Shown: piece by piece, positions 15,249-24,700 of the stretch
How the letters are laid out: each line of letters opens with the position of its first letter
How positions within the stretch are numbered: position 1 is the first letter of the stretch
Virus record (IMG/VR): IMGVR_UViG_3300032236_001299
Span: 1 to 39,064 of that record
Origin: a virus
Reading direction: 5' to 3' (one strand)
Length of the DNA: 39,064 nt
Translations under genes and position numbers: made by a program
The notes under the pieces: generated by a model
The model's database searches: none
The model's input: only the letters and a program-made list of their open reading frames with translations
What the model was told of the DNA's origin: nothing

Positions 15249-15974
15249 ATTGATCCGTTCACCCTTGTCGCTCTGGCTTCGTCAGCCTTTAAGCTGGTTA
15301 AAGAATCCTGTGAGATGTACAAGGAGGGACGGCAGTTTGTTGTTGATGCCAAGAAAGAGATTGACGGAGTCATCAAGGACGTTAAATCTGTACAGGCAGA
15401 TACGAAAAGCATATGGAAGTTTTTTCAAAGTTTTTTTGGCGGCAGTAAAACTCAGAAAACAGATACAGTTGCGCCAGCAAATGTACCTAAAGTCAAGAAA
15501 AGTAAGAAGGCTCCACCCCCTGAGTTTGATGAGAATCAAATCTACGCACAGGTAGCAGATGCTTTGACCAAGTTCTTTCATGCATACAATGGTTTGCAAG
15601 CTTACAAAATGGAGCAAGAGGCAAGTGCTTTGACGGTAGGGGATGAAGAAGGGCAGGACATTGCAATTAAGTTAGTGATTGCTGACTTACAAATGGAAAA
15701 GTTAAATGAGGAAATGAGAGAGTACATGGTGTACCACGTTCCTCAAGAGATGAAGAATTTGTATAGCCGAGTCAATGACATGATTGGATTGATCGCCAAC
15801 AAACAGCAGATGGCTAGGAAAGCGGAATTGGATAGAAAGAAAGCATTGGCATGGCAACGAAGACAGGCTTTAAACCGAATCCAAAACAGATTCCTAGTGG
15901 GTATAGTAACCAGCCTAGTGATAGCGTGGACGTGGCTAATGATACTGACCATGATTCCTTCTTCATCATCGTAA
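15249..15974 (+). CDS. Helical protein with C-terminal membrane helix
   Basis: The first standard start in frame is ATG 15315, but the frame is open to 15240 and encodes IDPFTLVALASSAFKLVKES, a typical phage N-terminal helix. An ATT at 15249, four bases after AAGGTGA, is therefore the likely start, giving 241 residues. The protein has a charged helix, a Pro/Lys linker (KKSKKAPPPEFDEN), a long helical domain (about 95-205) and a final hydrophobic segment (FLVGIVTSLVIAWTWLMILT). This may be a membrane-anchored structural or lysis-related protein. If ATT is not used, begin at 15315. Confidence 0.72.
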   Translation: MDPFTLVALASSAFKLVKESCEMYKEGRQFVVDAKKEIDGVIKDVKSVQADTKSIWKFFQSFFGGSKTQKTDTVAPANVPKVKKSKKAPPPEFDENQIYAQVADALTKFFHAYNGLQAYKMEQEASALTVGDEEGQDIAIKLVIADLQMEKLNEEMREYMVYHVPQEMKNLYSRVNDMIGLIANKQQMARKAELDRKKALAWQRRQALNRIQNRFLVGIVTSLVIAWTWLMILTMIPSSSS

Positions 15975-16093
15975 TCATTGTCTTATTGGCATTGATTATG
16001 TTCATCATGCCTGTATTAATGTGGATGTATATGGATATACGCCAGACAGAGATCAAAGTTCAGAAGCTTGTTAAGAAATTGGAAGACAAATGA
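15851..16093 (+). CDS. Small membrane protein overlapping the previous gene
   Basis: The 80 residues start within the preceding coding sequence and share 124 bases with it in another frame. The N-terminus TGFKPNPKQIPSGYSNQPSD is hydrophilic. Residues 37-62 (DSFFIIVIIVLLALIMFIMPVLMWMYM) form one long or two short membrane segments, followed by a charged DIRQTEIKVQKLVKKLEDK helix. The upstream ribosome binding site is weak. The ATGA overlap with the next lipoprotein gene and the coherent TM design support it. Candidate lysis-cassette membrane protein. Confidence 0.7.
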   Translation: MATKTGFKPNPKQIPSGYSNQPSDSVDVANDTDHDSFFIIVIIVLLALIMFIMPVLMWMYMDIRQTEIKVQKLVKKLEDK

Positions 16094-16314
16094 AACGTTT
16101 GATATGTTTACTTTTTCTGTTTTTGTGTGCATGTTCTGACAGATATAGATACAAATGCCAAGATTTTGATCACTTTCAAGATGAAGAATGCCAAAAGCCC
16201 CGCTGTCTGTTCACGCAGACTTGTCCCGAGTATGTAACCGCACCCGTGTTGGAGAAACAAGTTGAATCTACTCAGCAACCATCCAGACCACAAACTGACG
16301 GCAGAAGAAATTGA
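16090..16314 (+). CDS. Small phage lipoprotein (CSDRYRY family)
   Basis: The 74 residues have a short signal peptide (MKRLICLLFLFLCAC) with lipobox LCAC, so Cys15 should be lipidated. The mature part begins SDRYRYKCQDFDHFQDEECQKP with six further Cys that may form disulfides. I recall this CSDRYRYPCQD-type pattern in lysis-proximal genes of aquatic phages. It overlaps both neighbours. Outer-membrane lipoprotein is a reasonable inference; a spanin role is possible but a better o-spanin is encoded at 17104. Confidence 0.82.
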   Translation: MKRLICLLFLFLCACSDRYRYKCQDFDHFQDEECQKPRCLFTQTCPEYVTAPVLEKQVESTQQPSRPQTDGRRN

Positions 16315-16786
16315 AGTCCGCATTTGGGCTATTGTGGTTCTTGCCATCACAGGTATTCTCTTTTTTATTGTTATTTGCCTACTGTATAGCGTTACTTTCG
16401 TGGTTCAGCCTATCAAGGCTATGGCTCCTATCGATCAGGCATATACCAAAATGCTCAACGATATTGTACTTTTGCTTGTTGGTGGCATTGGCGGTATTGT
16501 TGGCAAGAGGGTGGCCGGTGGTGTCGCAAGTACTTTGGCGGGGGTAAAGCAGGCTACATCTACACCTATGATGGGAATGATGGGTCAGCCCTGCTATCCA
16601 ATGCAAGGGCCGATGGGATTTAATTCTCAACAGTCCCAGCCGTTTGGGGCTATGCCAACGTTTACAAACCCTAAGTTTGATGAGTCATGGAGACCGCCTC
16701 CCCCACCCACTACGCCACCTACGCTAGAGCATGATGAGGAACGGGAGCGTCAAGCTTTGGCTAGGGCAGAGGTAAAAGATGTTTAG
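16262..16786 (+). CDS. Two-TM membrane protein, holin candidate
   Basis: TTG 16262, preceded by GGAGAAAC, gives 174 residues starting MNLLSNHPDHKLTAEEIE. Residues 21-47 are hydrophobic and a second segment (DIVLLLVGGIGGIVG, 67-81) is Gly-rich. The tail is Met/Pro/Gln-rich (GMMGQPCYPMQGPMGF, RPPPPPTTPP). Position just before the spanin and endolysin genes suggests a holin or holin-like role, but the long cytoplasmic tail is unusual. Overlaps the lipoprotein gene by 53 bases and the next gene by 8. Confidence 0.75.
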   Translation: MNLLSNHPDHKLTAEEIEVRIWAIVVLAITGILFFIVICLLYSVTFVVQPIKAMAPIDQAYTKMLNDIVLLLVGGIGGIVGKRVAGGVASTLAGVKQATSTPMMGMMGQPCYPMQGPMGFNSQQSQPFGAMPTFTNPKFDESWRPPPPPTTPPTLEHDEERERQALARAEVKDV

Positions 16787-17363
16787 TTGGCTCTGGACAT
16801 TCTTTAGCGACCTGCTATATTGGATAGCGGTAGTGTTAACGTTTACAGGTGCTGGGCTTTATATAGTCAGTTACCTGGTCAAGTTCCTTCCCATGCTGAA
16901 ACCCCAGGCTTTGATTATGCAAGTGGCAGGAGTTGTGTTAGTTATATCAGGAGGATACTATGTCTCAGATCATCACGGTTATCAAAGACGCATGGCAGAA
17001 GATCAAGCCGAAATTGACCGCCTTAATGGAGAAGCTCGTGCCAAGGAAGTCGAGCTAGACAAGCAAAAGAAAACCACCAACGTAGCATTGAGAAAGGCTA
17101 AAGATGCTATTCAGTCGAAACAAACTCTCATTAATAGTCGCATCGATGCTGGTGAGCTGCGCCTCTGCCCCACAAGTTCCATACAAACCAACGCAGATGC
17201 CGGAGCTACCGGAGGAAATCAAAACAATGGAAGCGAATCTGAGCGACAGACTATTAAAGCTCTTGCAGCCATCGCAGCAGACGGTGACCGAGCAATTGAA
17301 AGCCTCAACGCCTGCGTCAGTTTCTACAATCAAGTGAGGGGCAAAGTAAATGATAACCCCTGA
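16779..17363 (+). CDS. i-spanin-like membrane protein (Rz-like)
   Basis: The 194 residues have two hydrophobic segments (residues 14-34 and 46-62) followed by a charged coiled coil (DQAEIDRLNGEARAKEVELD, then KKTTNVALRKAKDAIQS) that would extend into the periplasm. It overlaps the endolysin start and contains a nested lipoprotein frame at 17104-17337, the classic Rz/Rz1 arrangement. Two membrane segments rather than one are atypical for Rz, so the name is by role. The spanin pair fuses inner and outer membranes at lysis. Confidence 0.78.
   Translation: MFSWLWTFFSDLLYWIAVVLTFTGAGLYIVSYLVKFLPMLKPQALIMQVAGVVLVISGGYYVSDHHGYQRRMAEDQAEIDRLNGEARAKEVELDKQKKTTNVALRKAKDAIQSKQTLINSRIDAGELRLCPTSSIQTNADAGATGGNQNNGSESERQTIKALAAIAADGDRAIESLNACVSFYNQVRGKVNDNP
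17104..17337 (+). CDS. o-spanin-like lipoprotein nested in the i-spanin gene (Rz1-like)
   Basis: This 77-residue frame lies wholly within the i-spanin gene. AGAAAGG precedes ATG 17104. The signal peptide MLFSRNKLSLIVASMLVSC carries a perfect LVSC lipobox (Cys19). The mature sequence begins ASAPQVPYKPTQMPELPEEI, Pro-rich as in Rz1 proteins, then a short helix. Together with the enclosing gene it forms a two-component spanin for outer-membrane disruption. Confidence 0.85.
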   Translation: MLFSRNKLSLIVASMLVSCASAPQVPYKPTQMPELPEEIKTMEANLSDRLLKLLQPSQQTVTEQLKASTPASVSTIK

Positions 17364-17940
17364 GAAACTACATAATCTGGGTATTGGCGGGGAGTGGGCT
17401 GAGCCTTTGATGGCAACGTTTACAAAGTTTGGAATGGTCAGTCCCAAGGAGCAAGCCGCATTTATCGCGCAGTGTAGCCATGAAAGCAACCATTTCAAAG
17501 TCCTGGAAGAAAACCTTAACTACCGTGCCGACACCCTTCAAAAGTTGTTCGGTCATAAATTCAAACTAGGGGAGGTCGAGCTTTACGCCAGACAACCCGT
17601 TAAGATTGCCAACAGGATTTACGCCAATCGAATGGGAAACCGTGACGAAGCATCTGGTGACGGATGGCGTTTTCGTGGGCGAGGGCTTGTTCAACTCACG
17701 GGCCACGACAATGTATGGCACTGTGGTCAAGCGCTGGGCCAGGATTTTGTGATGAACCCTGACCTATTGGCTACGCCTATGTGGGCCGCTATGAGCGCCG
17801 GCTGGTTCTGGTCTACGCATGGTTGCGGTAAGCTGGTGGACAACCAAGAGCAGCTTTGTAGACGGATCAATGGTGGGTTAATTGGTTTGGAAGATAGAAA
17901 GCAGCAAACTGAAAAGGCACTTGCCGTTTTGACTGTGTAA
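17350..17940 (+). CDS. GH19-family endolysin (chitinase-like lysozyme)
   Basis: The 196 residues match phage GH19 endolysins: AAFIAQCSHESNHF with H44-E45 near the catalytic acid, LNYRADTLQKLF, ANRMGNRDEASGDGWRFRGR followed by GLVQLTGHDN, and a late CRRINGG. No signal peptide or TM is present, so it needs a holin for release. Length is typical for a single-domain enzyme. GAGGGGC precedes the ATG, which overlaps the spanin gene by 14 bases. Confidence 0.93.
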   Translation: MITPEKLHNLGIGGEWAEPLMATFTKFGMVSPKEQAAFIAQCSHESNHFKVLEENLNYRADTLQKLFGHKFKLGEVELYARQPVKIANRIYANRMGNRDEASGDGWRFRGRGLVQLTGHDNVWHCGQALGQDFVMNPDLLATPMWAAMSAGWFWSTHGCGKLVDNQEQLCRRINGGLIGLEDRKQQTEKALAVLTV

Positions 17941-17954
17941 TGGGACAATAAGCC

Positions 17955-19874
17955 ATGCCATTAAAAGCCATACGATTTAGACCCGGGGTCAACCGAGAGC
18001 AGACGCAATATACCTCCGAAGTGGTAGGTACTGCCAACCCCAACTTTCAAATTACTGCTGGCTGGTATGACTGTAATAAAGTACGGTTTAGACAAGGATT
18101 CCCAGAGAAGATTGGTGGATGGGTTCCGTTAAGTACAGACACTTATCAAGGTGTTTGCCGATCTCTTTTTAATTGGTCTTCATTAAATGGTACTCCGTTA
18201 ATTGGAGTGGGCACTAACTTAAAGTTTTACATCAACAAAGGTGGAGCTTACTACGACATTACGCCTACACGTGGTACTGCAACCTTAACCAATCCATTTA
18301 CTGCGACGGCTAGCTCAGCTACCATATCTGTATCTGCTACTTCACATGGCTGTGTAACCGGTGACTTTGTTACTTTTACTGGTGCAACTGGATTAGGTGG
18401 GAACATTACTGCTAGCGTATTGAATCAACAATACCAAGTCACAGTTGTAAACGCTAACACATTTACATTTGTTGCCACGGCTACAGCAAACGCAACTGAT
18501 GCAGCTGGATCACCTGGTGGTGGAACGGTTACAGCTACATTCCAAATTAACGTAGGCCCAGCCATTGAGATTCCTTTGACGGGCTGGGGTGCGGGCAATT
18601 GGGGTTCAGGAACATGGGGAAATGGTGGAACCAATAATGTTTCACTAAGACTATGGAGCCAATCCAACTTTGGTCAGGATTTAATATTTGCGCCTAGGGG
18701 TGGGCAGATATATTATTGGGCGTATTCAAGTAGCATCTCTACGCCTGCCGTGTTAGCTTCATCATTGTCGGGAGCTTCAGATGTACCGACTGTTGTTAAT
18801 TTTATCTTTGTCTCCGATGCTAGTCGTTTTGTTTTTGCATTTGGCACTAACAAATTGGGCGACACTGTTCTTGATCCTATGCTGGTTAGATGGTCTGACC
18901 AAGAATCAGTAACTATGTGGACACCTGCTGCAACAAATCAAGCTGGCGATATCAGACTTTCTCGCGGATCACAGATCATTACTTGCGTACAGAACCGACA
19001 GGAGATTGTAGTTTGGACAGATACATCGGTTTATTCTTTCCAGTATGTAGGAACACCAGGCGTATGGAGTTCTCAAATCGTTGGAGACAACATATCTATC
19101 ATTGGTCAAAATGTGGCTATTCTGGCCTCTGGTGTGGCTTATTGGATGGGTATTGATAAGTTCTACCAATACAAAGGCGGTAGTACCAATACGCTCCGTT
19201 GTGATCTGCGTGAATACATTTACAGTGATATTAACTTGGCTCAAAGCCAGCAGTTCTTTGCAGGAACCAATGAAGGCTATAGCGAAGTATGGTGGTTCTA
19301 TTGCTCGGCCAATAGCACGGTGGTAGATAAATATGTGGTCTATAACTACCAAGATGATATTTGGTACTATGGAACTATGAGCAGGACGGCTTGGATTGAT
19401 TCCACTGTTTTGACCTATCCTGTTGCGGCTACCTATAACAATACTCTGGTCTATCACGAGTATGGATTAGATGACAATACAAACGGCACTGCTACTGCTA
19501 TTGATTCATATATTTCTTCTGCCGAGTTTGATTTGGATGATGGAGATAAGTTCGGATTTGTCCGTAGGATATTGCCAGACATAACGTTTAGGAAATCTAC
19601 AACAAGCAATCCTTCAGTTACCATGACCTTGATTCCTATGCAAAACTCAGGATCAGGTTATAACTCACCCCAGTCAAACGGCGGGAATACAAACATAGCG
19701 ACGGTTACCAAAACCGCTTCTGCACCCATTGAACAATTTACTGGCCAGGTATTCATCCGGGTACGTGGCCGTCAAATGATATTCAAGATAGAGGGTAATC
19801 AGCTAGGTCAGCAATGGCAGCTGGGTACGCCTAGGATCGACCTACAAGCAGACGGAAGAAGAGGTAACACCTGA
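17955..19874 (+). CDS. Large beta-rich virion protein (DNA-stabilisation/tail-hub-like)
   Basis: The 639 residues begin KAIRFRPGVNREQTQYTSEV, then WYDCNKVRFRQGFPEKIGGW and SLFNWSSLNGTPLIGVGTN. I recognise this N-terminus from podovirus-like virion proteins similar to packaged-DNA-stabilisation or tail-hub proteins. Residues about 115-190 hold an FCCH-like insert (VSATSHGCVTGDFVTF, VTVVNANTFTF), and near 210 is GWGAGNWGSGTWG, as in the protein at 8812. Later strands (YWMGIDKFYQYKGG, WWFYCSANSTVVDKYVVYNY) suggest propeller blades. The exact role is uncertain. Confidence 0.75.
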   Translation: MPLKAIRFRPGVNREQTQYTSEVVGTANPNFQITAGWYDCNKVRFRQGFPEKIGGWVPLSTDTYQGVCRSLFNWSSLNGTPLIGVGTNLKFYINKGGAYYDITPTRGTATLTNPFTATASSATISVSATSHGCVTGDFVTFTGATGLGGNITASVLNQQYQVTVVNANTFTFVATATANATDAAGSPGGGTVTATFQINVGPAIEIPLTGWGAGNWGSGTWGNGGTNNVSLRLWSQSNFGQDLIFAPRGGQIYYWAYSSSISTPAVLASSLSGASDVPTVVNFIFVSDASRFVFAFGTNKLGDTVLDPMLVRWSDQESVTMWTPAATNQAGDIRLSRGSQIITCVQNRQEIVVWTDTSVYSFQYVGTPGVWSSQIVGDNISIIGQNVAILASGVAYWMGIDKFYQYKGGSTNTLRCDLREYIYSDINLAQSQQFFAGTNEGYSEVWWFYCSANSTVVDKYVVYNYQDDIWYYGTMSRTAWIDSTVLTYPVAATYNNTLVYHEYGLDDNTNGTATAIDSYISSAEFDLDDGDKFGFVRRILPDITFRKSTTSNPSVTMTLIPMQNSGSGYNSPQSNGGNTNIATVTKTASAPIEQFTGQVFIRVRGRQMIFKIEGNQLGQQWQLGTPRIDLQADGRRGNT

Positions 19875-20497
19875 TGTTACTCAACTCCTTTCCTGCTGCT
19901 CCTGCCCTACCTTTACCCTCATCTAAGGATTATCCTAATGAGTTGAACAACGTACTTCGTCTGTACTTTAATCAGTTGAGCCAAAGGTTACAAGCAGTGA
20001 CAGGTGGAAGTGGTGGTCAGTATCTACAGACTATATATGGCGCATTTGAGAATACCGCTTCTCAATCATTGACAGCTAACACAGCCACGGCCATGGTTTG
20101 GAATCAGACGGATTATGCTAACGGTACGTCTCTTAGCAGTAGCTCGCACCTTAATGTGACGGCAACTGGTATCTACAATCTCCAGTTCAGTACGCAATTT
20201 CAGAATACAGATTCAACGCTGCATGATGCTAGCATTTGGCTTCGTATTAATGGCACGGATGTCGCTGGTTCTACAGGTTTAGCATCGGTTCCTAATTCCC
20301 ATGGCGGTACCCCAGGACATGCTATTGTGGGTTGGAATTTCTTTTTGTCTTTGAAGGCAAATGATTATGTGGAAATATATTGCTCATCTGATAGCGCGCA
20401 AGTGAGCATTCAAGCTTATGCGGCTGGCACTTCCCCAACCAGGCCAACAACTGCATCTAACGTTGTAACGTTAACATTTGTTTCTACGGTGGTTTAA
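19874..20497 (+). CDS. Head/tail fibre-like protein with a C1q/TNF-like beta domain
   Basis: The 207 residues overlap the previous stop (TGATG). An N-terminal linker (NELNNVLRLYFNQLSQRLQAV) precedes a beta-sandwich: YGAFENTASQSLTANTATAM, TGIYNLQFSTQFQNTD, SIWLRINGTDV and DYVEIYCSSDSAQVSIQAY. These features resemble phage fibre domains with a C1q/TNF-like jelly roll. It is probably a homotrimeric virion surface fibre. Assignment by pattern, no search done. Confidence 0.75.
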   Translation: MLLNSFPAAPALPLPSSKDYPNELNNVLRLYFNQLSQRLQAVTGGSGGQYLQTIYGAFENTASQSLTANTATAMVWNQTDYANGTSLSSSSHLNVTATGIYNLQFSTQFQNTDSTLHDASIWLRINGTDVAGSTGLASVPNSHGGTPGHAIVGWNFFLSLKANDYVEIYCSSDSAQVSIQAYAAGTSPTRPTTASNVVTLTFVSTVV

Positions 20498-21766
20498 ATG
20501 GCAACGACTAAACTTCCAGTATGGGCAAACAATGATTTAGCCACTTATTCGGCATTCTCTGGTTTACCCGCAGACATTGCTAAATCTGCTCCTAAATCTA
20601 TTGATCCCATGAAGGCACCAAAAGGTGCGGAATACATGCCAGGTGGGGAAGGAGATCAGGGTACATATAGAATTGCTGTACCTACTCCAGCTGGCTGGGA
20701 TCCAACTGTAAAGCTTTATGCCAATTACGATACGGCAGGTAACTTAACTGGCTATTCTGGGTCTAATCCAGTTTTTCCTGCTGACACCAGTGGCAATTTA
20801 TCCAAGGTTAAATTTACCCCAATGTGGGATGCATCGGGTAAATCAACATCTATACAAGATACTTCCCATGGCGGATGGGAAGGCACGCCTATGGTGATGT
20901 CTGCTCTCTCCATGATTCCAGGCGTTGCACCTTATATGGCTGCCGCTAATGTAGCCAATGCTGTAGCAAATCATCAACCAATAAATCCTGCAACTCTTCT
21001 AAGTGCTGGTGCATCTGCTATTGGCGCTATGGGTGGAACACCAGTGGATATGATTCCAAACGCTGATGGAACTGTAACTACGGTTTATTCAGACGGCACA
21101 CAAGCTATCAGTACGCCACAGCAGGGTGTTGCCAGTCCATCGTTAAATACCAATTTAAAAACAGCCAACCAAGTTGCTAAAGTAGCTGGATCGCTTAAGA
21201 ATCCTACGGCTCTGGTCAATAGTTTAACCAACCTGATTGATGTTTCTTCTGACGTTAAAGTAGCTTTGAACGCAACCAATGCCATTAGAGCCATAGAAAA
21301 TGGCATGCCGGCATCAGCTATAGCACCCTATCTATCGTCTATTATTGATAGTTCTGATCCGCAGGCTGTCAGTATTGCAAGTAAAATGCTTAATACCATA
21401 TTGCCAAATACGACGACATCGCCTACAAGTGTAAACGTTAACACTTCCAAGACCACGGATACGGCTGACACTACAACAGCTGATACGACAACAGCTCCAA
21501 GTGTAAACGTTAACACTTCCACAAATCCACTAGCCGTTCCTACGGGAATGACGGTTGCGCAAAACGGTACGCAGGTTAATCCTTTAGCGGTTCCAAACAT
21601 GCCAGTAGTTAAAGCTCCTCCAGCCACTATTGGTAAAATCAAAGAATTAGATTTACAAAAGTTGTTTGACGAAGTAAATTCGCTAAATCCTGTCGAAGAT
21701 AATACAATTCAAGCTAGGCAAGGCGGGTCTTTAGACGACCTATTGCGGCTACTAAATAGGGGCTGA
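20498..21766 (+). CDS. Virion protein of unknown function
   Basis: The 422 residues are low in charged residues. The middle (GTPMVMSALSMIPGVAPYMA, LLSAGASAIGAM) is hydrophobic and helical. Residues 311-345 are a Thr/Asp-rich linker bounded by two copies of SVNVNTS. The C-terminus ends ARQGGSLDDLLRLLNRG, a tail also typical of phage internal proteins. Each SVNVNTS copy is encoded by a 24-bp perfect direct repeat carrying the dispersed palindrome. It lies directly before the 1145-aa protein, and similar location in podoviruses suggests an ejected or internal virion protein. Confidence 0.65.
   Translation: MATTKLPVWANNDLATYSAFSGLPADIAKSAPKSIDPMKAPKGAEYMPGGEGDQGTYRIAVPTPAGWDPTVKLYANYDTAGNLTGYSGSNPVFPADTSGNLSKVKFTPMWDASGKSTSIQDTSHGGWEGTPMVMSALSMIPGVAPYMAAANVANAVANHQPINPATLLSAGASAIGAMGGTPVDMIPNADGTVTTVYSDGTQAISTPQQGVASPSLNTNLKTANQVAKVAGSLKNPTALVNSLTNLIDVSSDVKVALNATNAIRAIENGMPASAIAPYLSSIIDSSDPQAVSIASKMLNTILPNTTTSPTSVNVNTSKTTDTADTTTADTTTAPSVNVNTSTNPLAVPTGMTVAQNGTQVNPLAVPNMPVVKAPPATIGKIKELDLQKLFDEVNSLNPVEDNTIQARQGGSLDDLLRLLNRG
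21426..21521. repeat. 24-bp direct repeat pair containing palindromes
   Basis: Two identical 24-bp copies lie at 21426-21449 and 21498-21521, 72 bp apart start to start. Each contains the near-palindrome AAGTGTAAACGTTAACACTT (21427-21446 and 21499-21518), which differs from perfect symmetry at one base pair. The repeats keep reading frame and encode SVNVNTS twice. The core matches the dispersed TGTAAACGTT motif. Confidence 0.85.
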
Positions 21767-21767
21767 T

Positions 21768-24700
21768 ATGGCATCAATCATTGATTCAGTTGACAATGGA
21801 GACGGTACATTTACCAATACATATGATAATGGTGATGTAATTGTCGAGGGAACTGATACTAGTACAGGGAAAAAAGTTACAGACTATCAAGTTGGTACGC
21901 CGCTTTTAACCGGTCAATTTACCGCTGATGATGGCTATACATATGGTAAAGACAGTAATGGCAACTATGTAAGAGTAAGTCCAGATGGCGTAGTTGAGCC
22001 TATTAACGAATCAGACTATACGGGATTAGCTAAAGGTGTTGCAAATTCTTCATCTGATCCTGGTGCAACTGGTACAAAAGATTCTACGGGTTATGGTGCG
22101 GCTGGATCTGCAAATAGCTTAAGCGGTCTTATCAGTAAGATGGCTACGGGTACTTTATCGACCAAAGATATTGCTAACTTTGCTTCTGCTAATGCTGGAA
22201 ACATTGCTGCCTTGACAGCGCTATCCGCTTTGACGGGTGGTAATACCCCTACAACTGGCGCCTATACCGGTAAGATTCCTACGCTTCAAGCCATTAGAAA
22301 CCAGGTCAATGCTGCCGTTCCTCCAGGACAAAGCCAACAGTATTTTACCGATACGCAATATGTTAATCCTTCTGATGCTACAGCTGTAGCCAATGCTAAT
22401 GCTACATCTACGGCTCAAGCTTTAGCAATCATTGAAGCCGCACAAAAGCAAGCTGCTGCCAGAGCCGCTGCACAACCAGCCGTTCCTGGATTTGCAATGC
22501 CTTGGGTTAACCAGACCGCCGCAGGAAATACTCCTGTAACCGCTGTTAATAATGCTGGTCTTCCTGCTGTTATAGATAGATCAAGCCCTGGGTATAATTA
22601 TGGTTCAAGTACTGGCGCATCTATAACCCCAGGTCAAAACGTTACCACAACAATAAATAATACCGCTTCTGATGCCGCCGCAAAAGCTGCTGCCGCTGAT
22701 GCCGCTGCCAAGAAAGCCGCCGCCGACGCTGCTGCTCAAGCTGCCGCTGATGCTGCCGCAAAAGCTGCTGCGGATAATGCCGCAAAAGCTGCTGCCGCCA
22801 AAACAGCCCAGCAACAAACGGACATTGGCAACATTGTAAAAATGTACACCGATCCAACTGGAAAAATAACTGATCCAGCAAAAGCCACTCAAATGCAAGT
22901 TGCTGTTGCACAGTACATGGATAAGAATGGTATTACTCCAGGACAATTGCCAGGAATAATAGGTAATGCTTCTTATGCCACGGGATGGACGCCCTCTTTA
23001 ATTAACAGCGTATACAAATCTGTTGATCCATTTTCACAGGTTGTATCTGCATACCAATCCGGTCAATCGCCAGCAGCTGTTGCAGCATTAGCCAATAAAG
23101 ATAATGTAACTTTATCCCAGTTGCAAAACTATGGTTTAAGTACACAGCAGATTAATGATCTGGCGTTAAAAGGATATTTAGGAACAGGTTCTACAGCCAA
23201 TCCTTTATTAACAAGTTTGTTAGCAAAAGATTATTCCAATGCTTCACCTACTGATATAGCTAACATTAATGCTATTGCAAAAGCGCAAAATCTAACAACA
23301 GATCAAGTTAGACAAATGTTTCCTGGAATTGATTTGTATCAAGTGAGCCAAGCTGGTGTAAACGTTCCTGGGTATGTTGCCCCTACCCAAACTTTGTTAA
23401 ATATGTATAAGTCTGGTGATATTGCTGGCATTAATAATTTGCTTCAATCGCAGAATTTAAATGCTAGTGATATAAGTAATATGTACAAAGGTATTGATTT
23501 AAATACGTTTGCAAACCAAGGAATTAATATTCCTGGATATACTGCGCTCGCAAGTAATTCACCAAGTTCTTTTGCTCAGGCAATATTAAATGCTGATATA
23601 GCTAGTGGTAATCCTATTGTTCCAGCTTTTGCTCAGGAAATGAACTACACGCCATCGGCTGCAAGTGATAATACAGGAATTGCTGCTTCCGCTCCTGGCT
23701 ATACCAATTATTCACAACAACAAATGTCTGACTACGCTACTCAGTCAGGATTAAATGTAAGCGATCCAGCTGCTGTAGCTGCCGCTGTACAAGAAACAAA
23801 CGCTGACCCTAGTGCTGTGGCATCATGGATAGCAAGTAGTGCTGGAGATGGGTCTGGACAAGCCGCTAAAACTGGAGGTCTTATGGGATATGCACACGGT
23901 GGGATTAGCAATATCCCTAGATATTTAAGAGGCGATACCGATGGTATGGCTGATGACGTTCCATCTTCTATTGATGGCGTACAACCAGCTAAGCTGAGCC
24001 ATGGCGAGTTTGTTATCCCTGCGGACGTAGTGTCTCACTTGGGTAATGGTAACTCTGATGCCGGCGCTAAGAAGCTTTATCAAATGATGGATAGAGTGCG
24101 CATGGCTCGTACCGGTACAAAAAAGCAAGGTAAAGAAATCAATCCTGACAAGTTTATGGTTGGTGGCCATGCTTACGCTACTGGTGGTGAAATTGCATTT
24201 AGCAGTGGTGGCGTACCTGGATATGCAGGTACAACTGGAAGCGTAGTTGGCACATCATCTGGTGTATCTACCCCATCATTGGGATACTCTACTGTAAACG
24301 CTCTTTCTCCATGGGCGGGTGATTACGTTACCAATATGCTGGGGAGCGCTCAGGCTTTGGCACAAGGCCCTATGCCCGTCTATCAGGGTGAATTGACTGC
24401 TGGCCCATCAGCATTACAGCAACAGCAATTTGCTGGCTTGTCTGCATTGGCTCAGACCGGTGCTCCTCCCGTTCAATTCCAAACAGGAACATGGTCTAAC
24501 CAGGGCGTACCCAATATGCCTGACCTATCTACCCCAGCTGAAACATCATTGGTAAGCCAAGCAGCTAATCAAGGTACAGCAGGGTTTGGTAAACCCATGC
24601 AATTGAATACTGGTAATACAGGTGTTGCAGATCAGTACATGAACCCCTATTTGCAGCAATCTTTACAGCCACAGTTGAATGATTTGGCATATCAATCACA

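Noticed and set aside
21426-21521. CRISPR-like repeat pair
   Set aside because: Only two copies inside a coding frame with in-frame spacing; they belong to the dispersed palindrome family.
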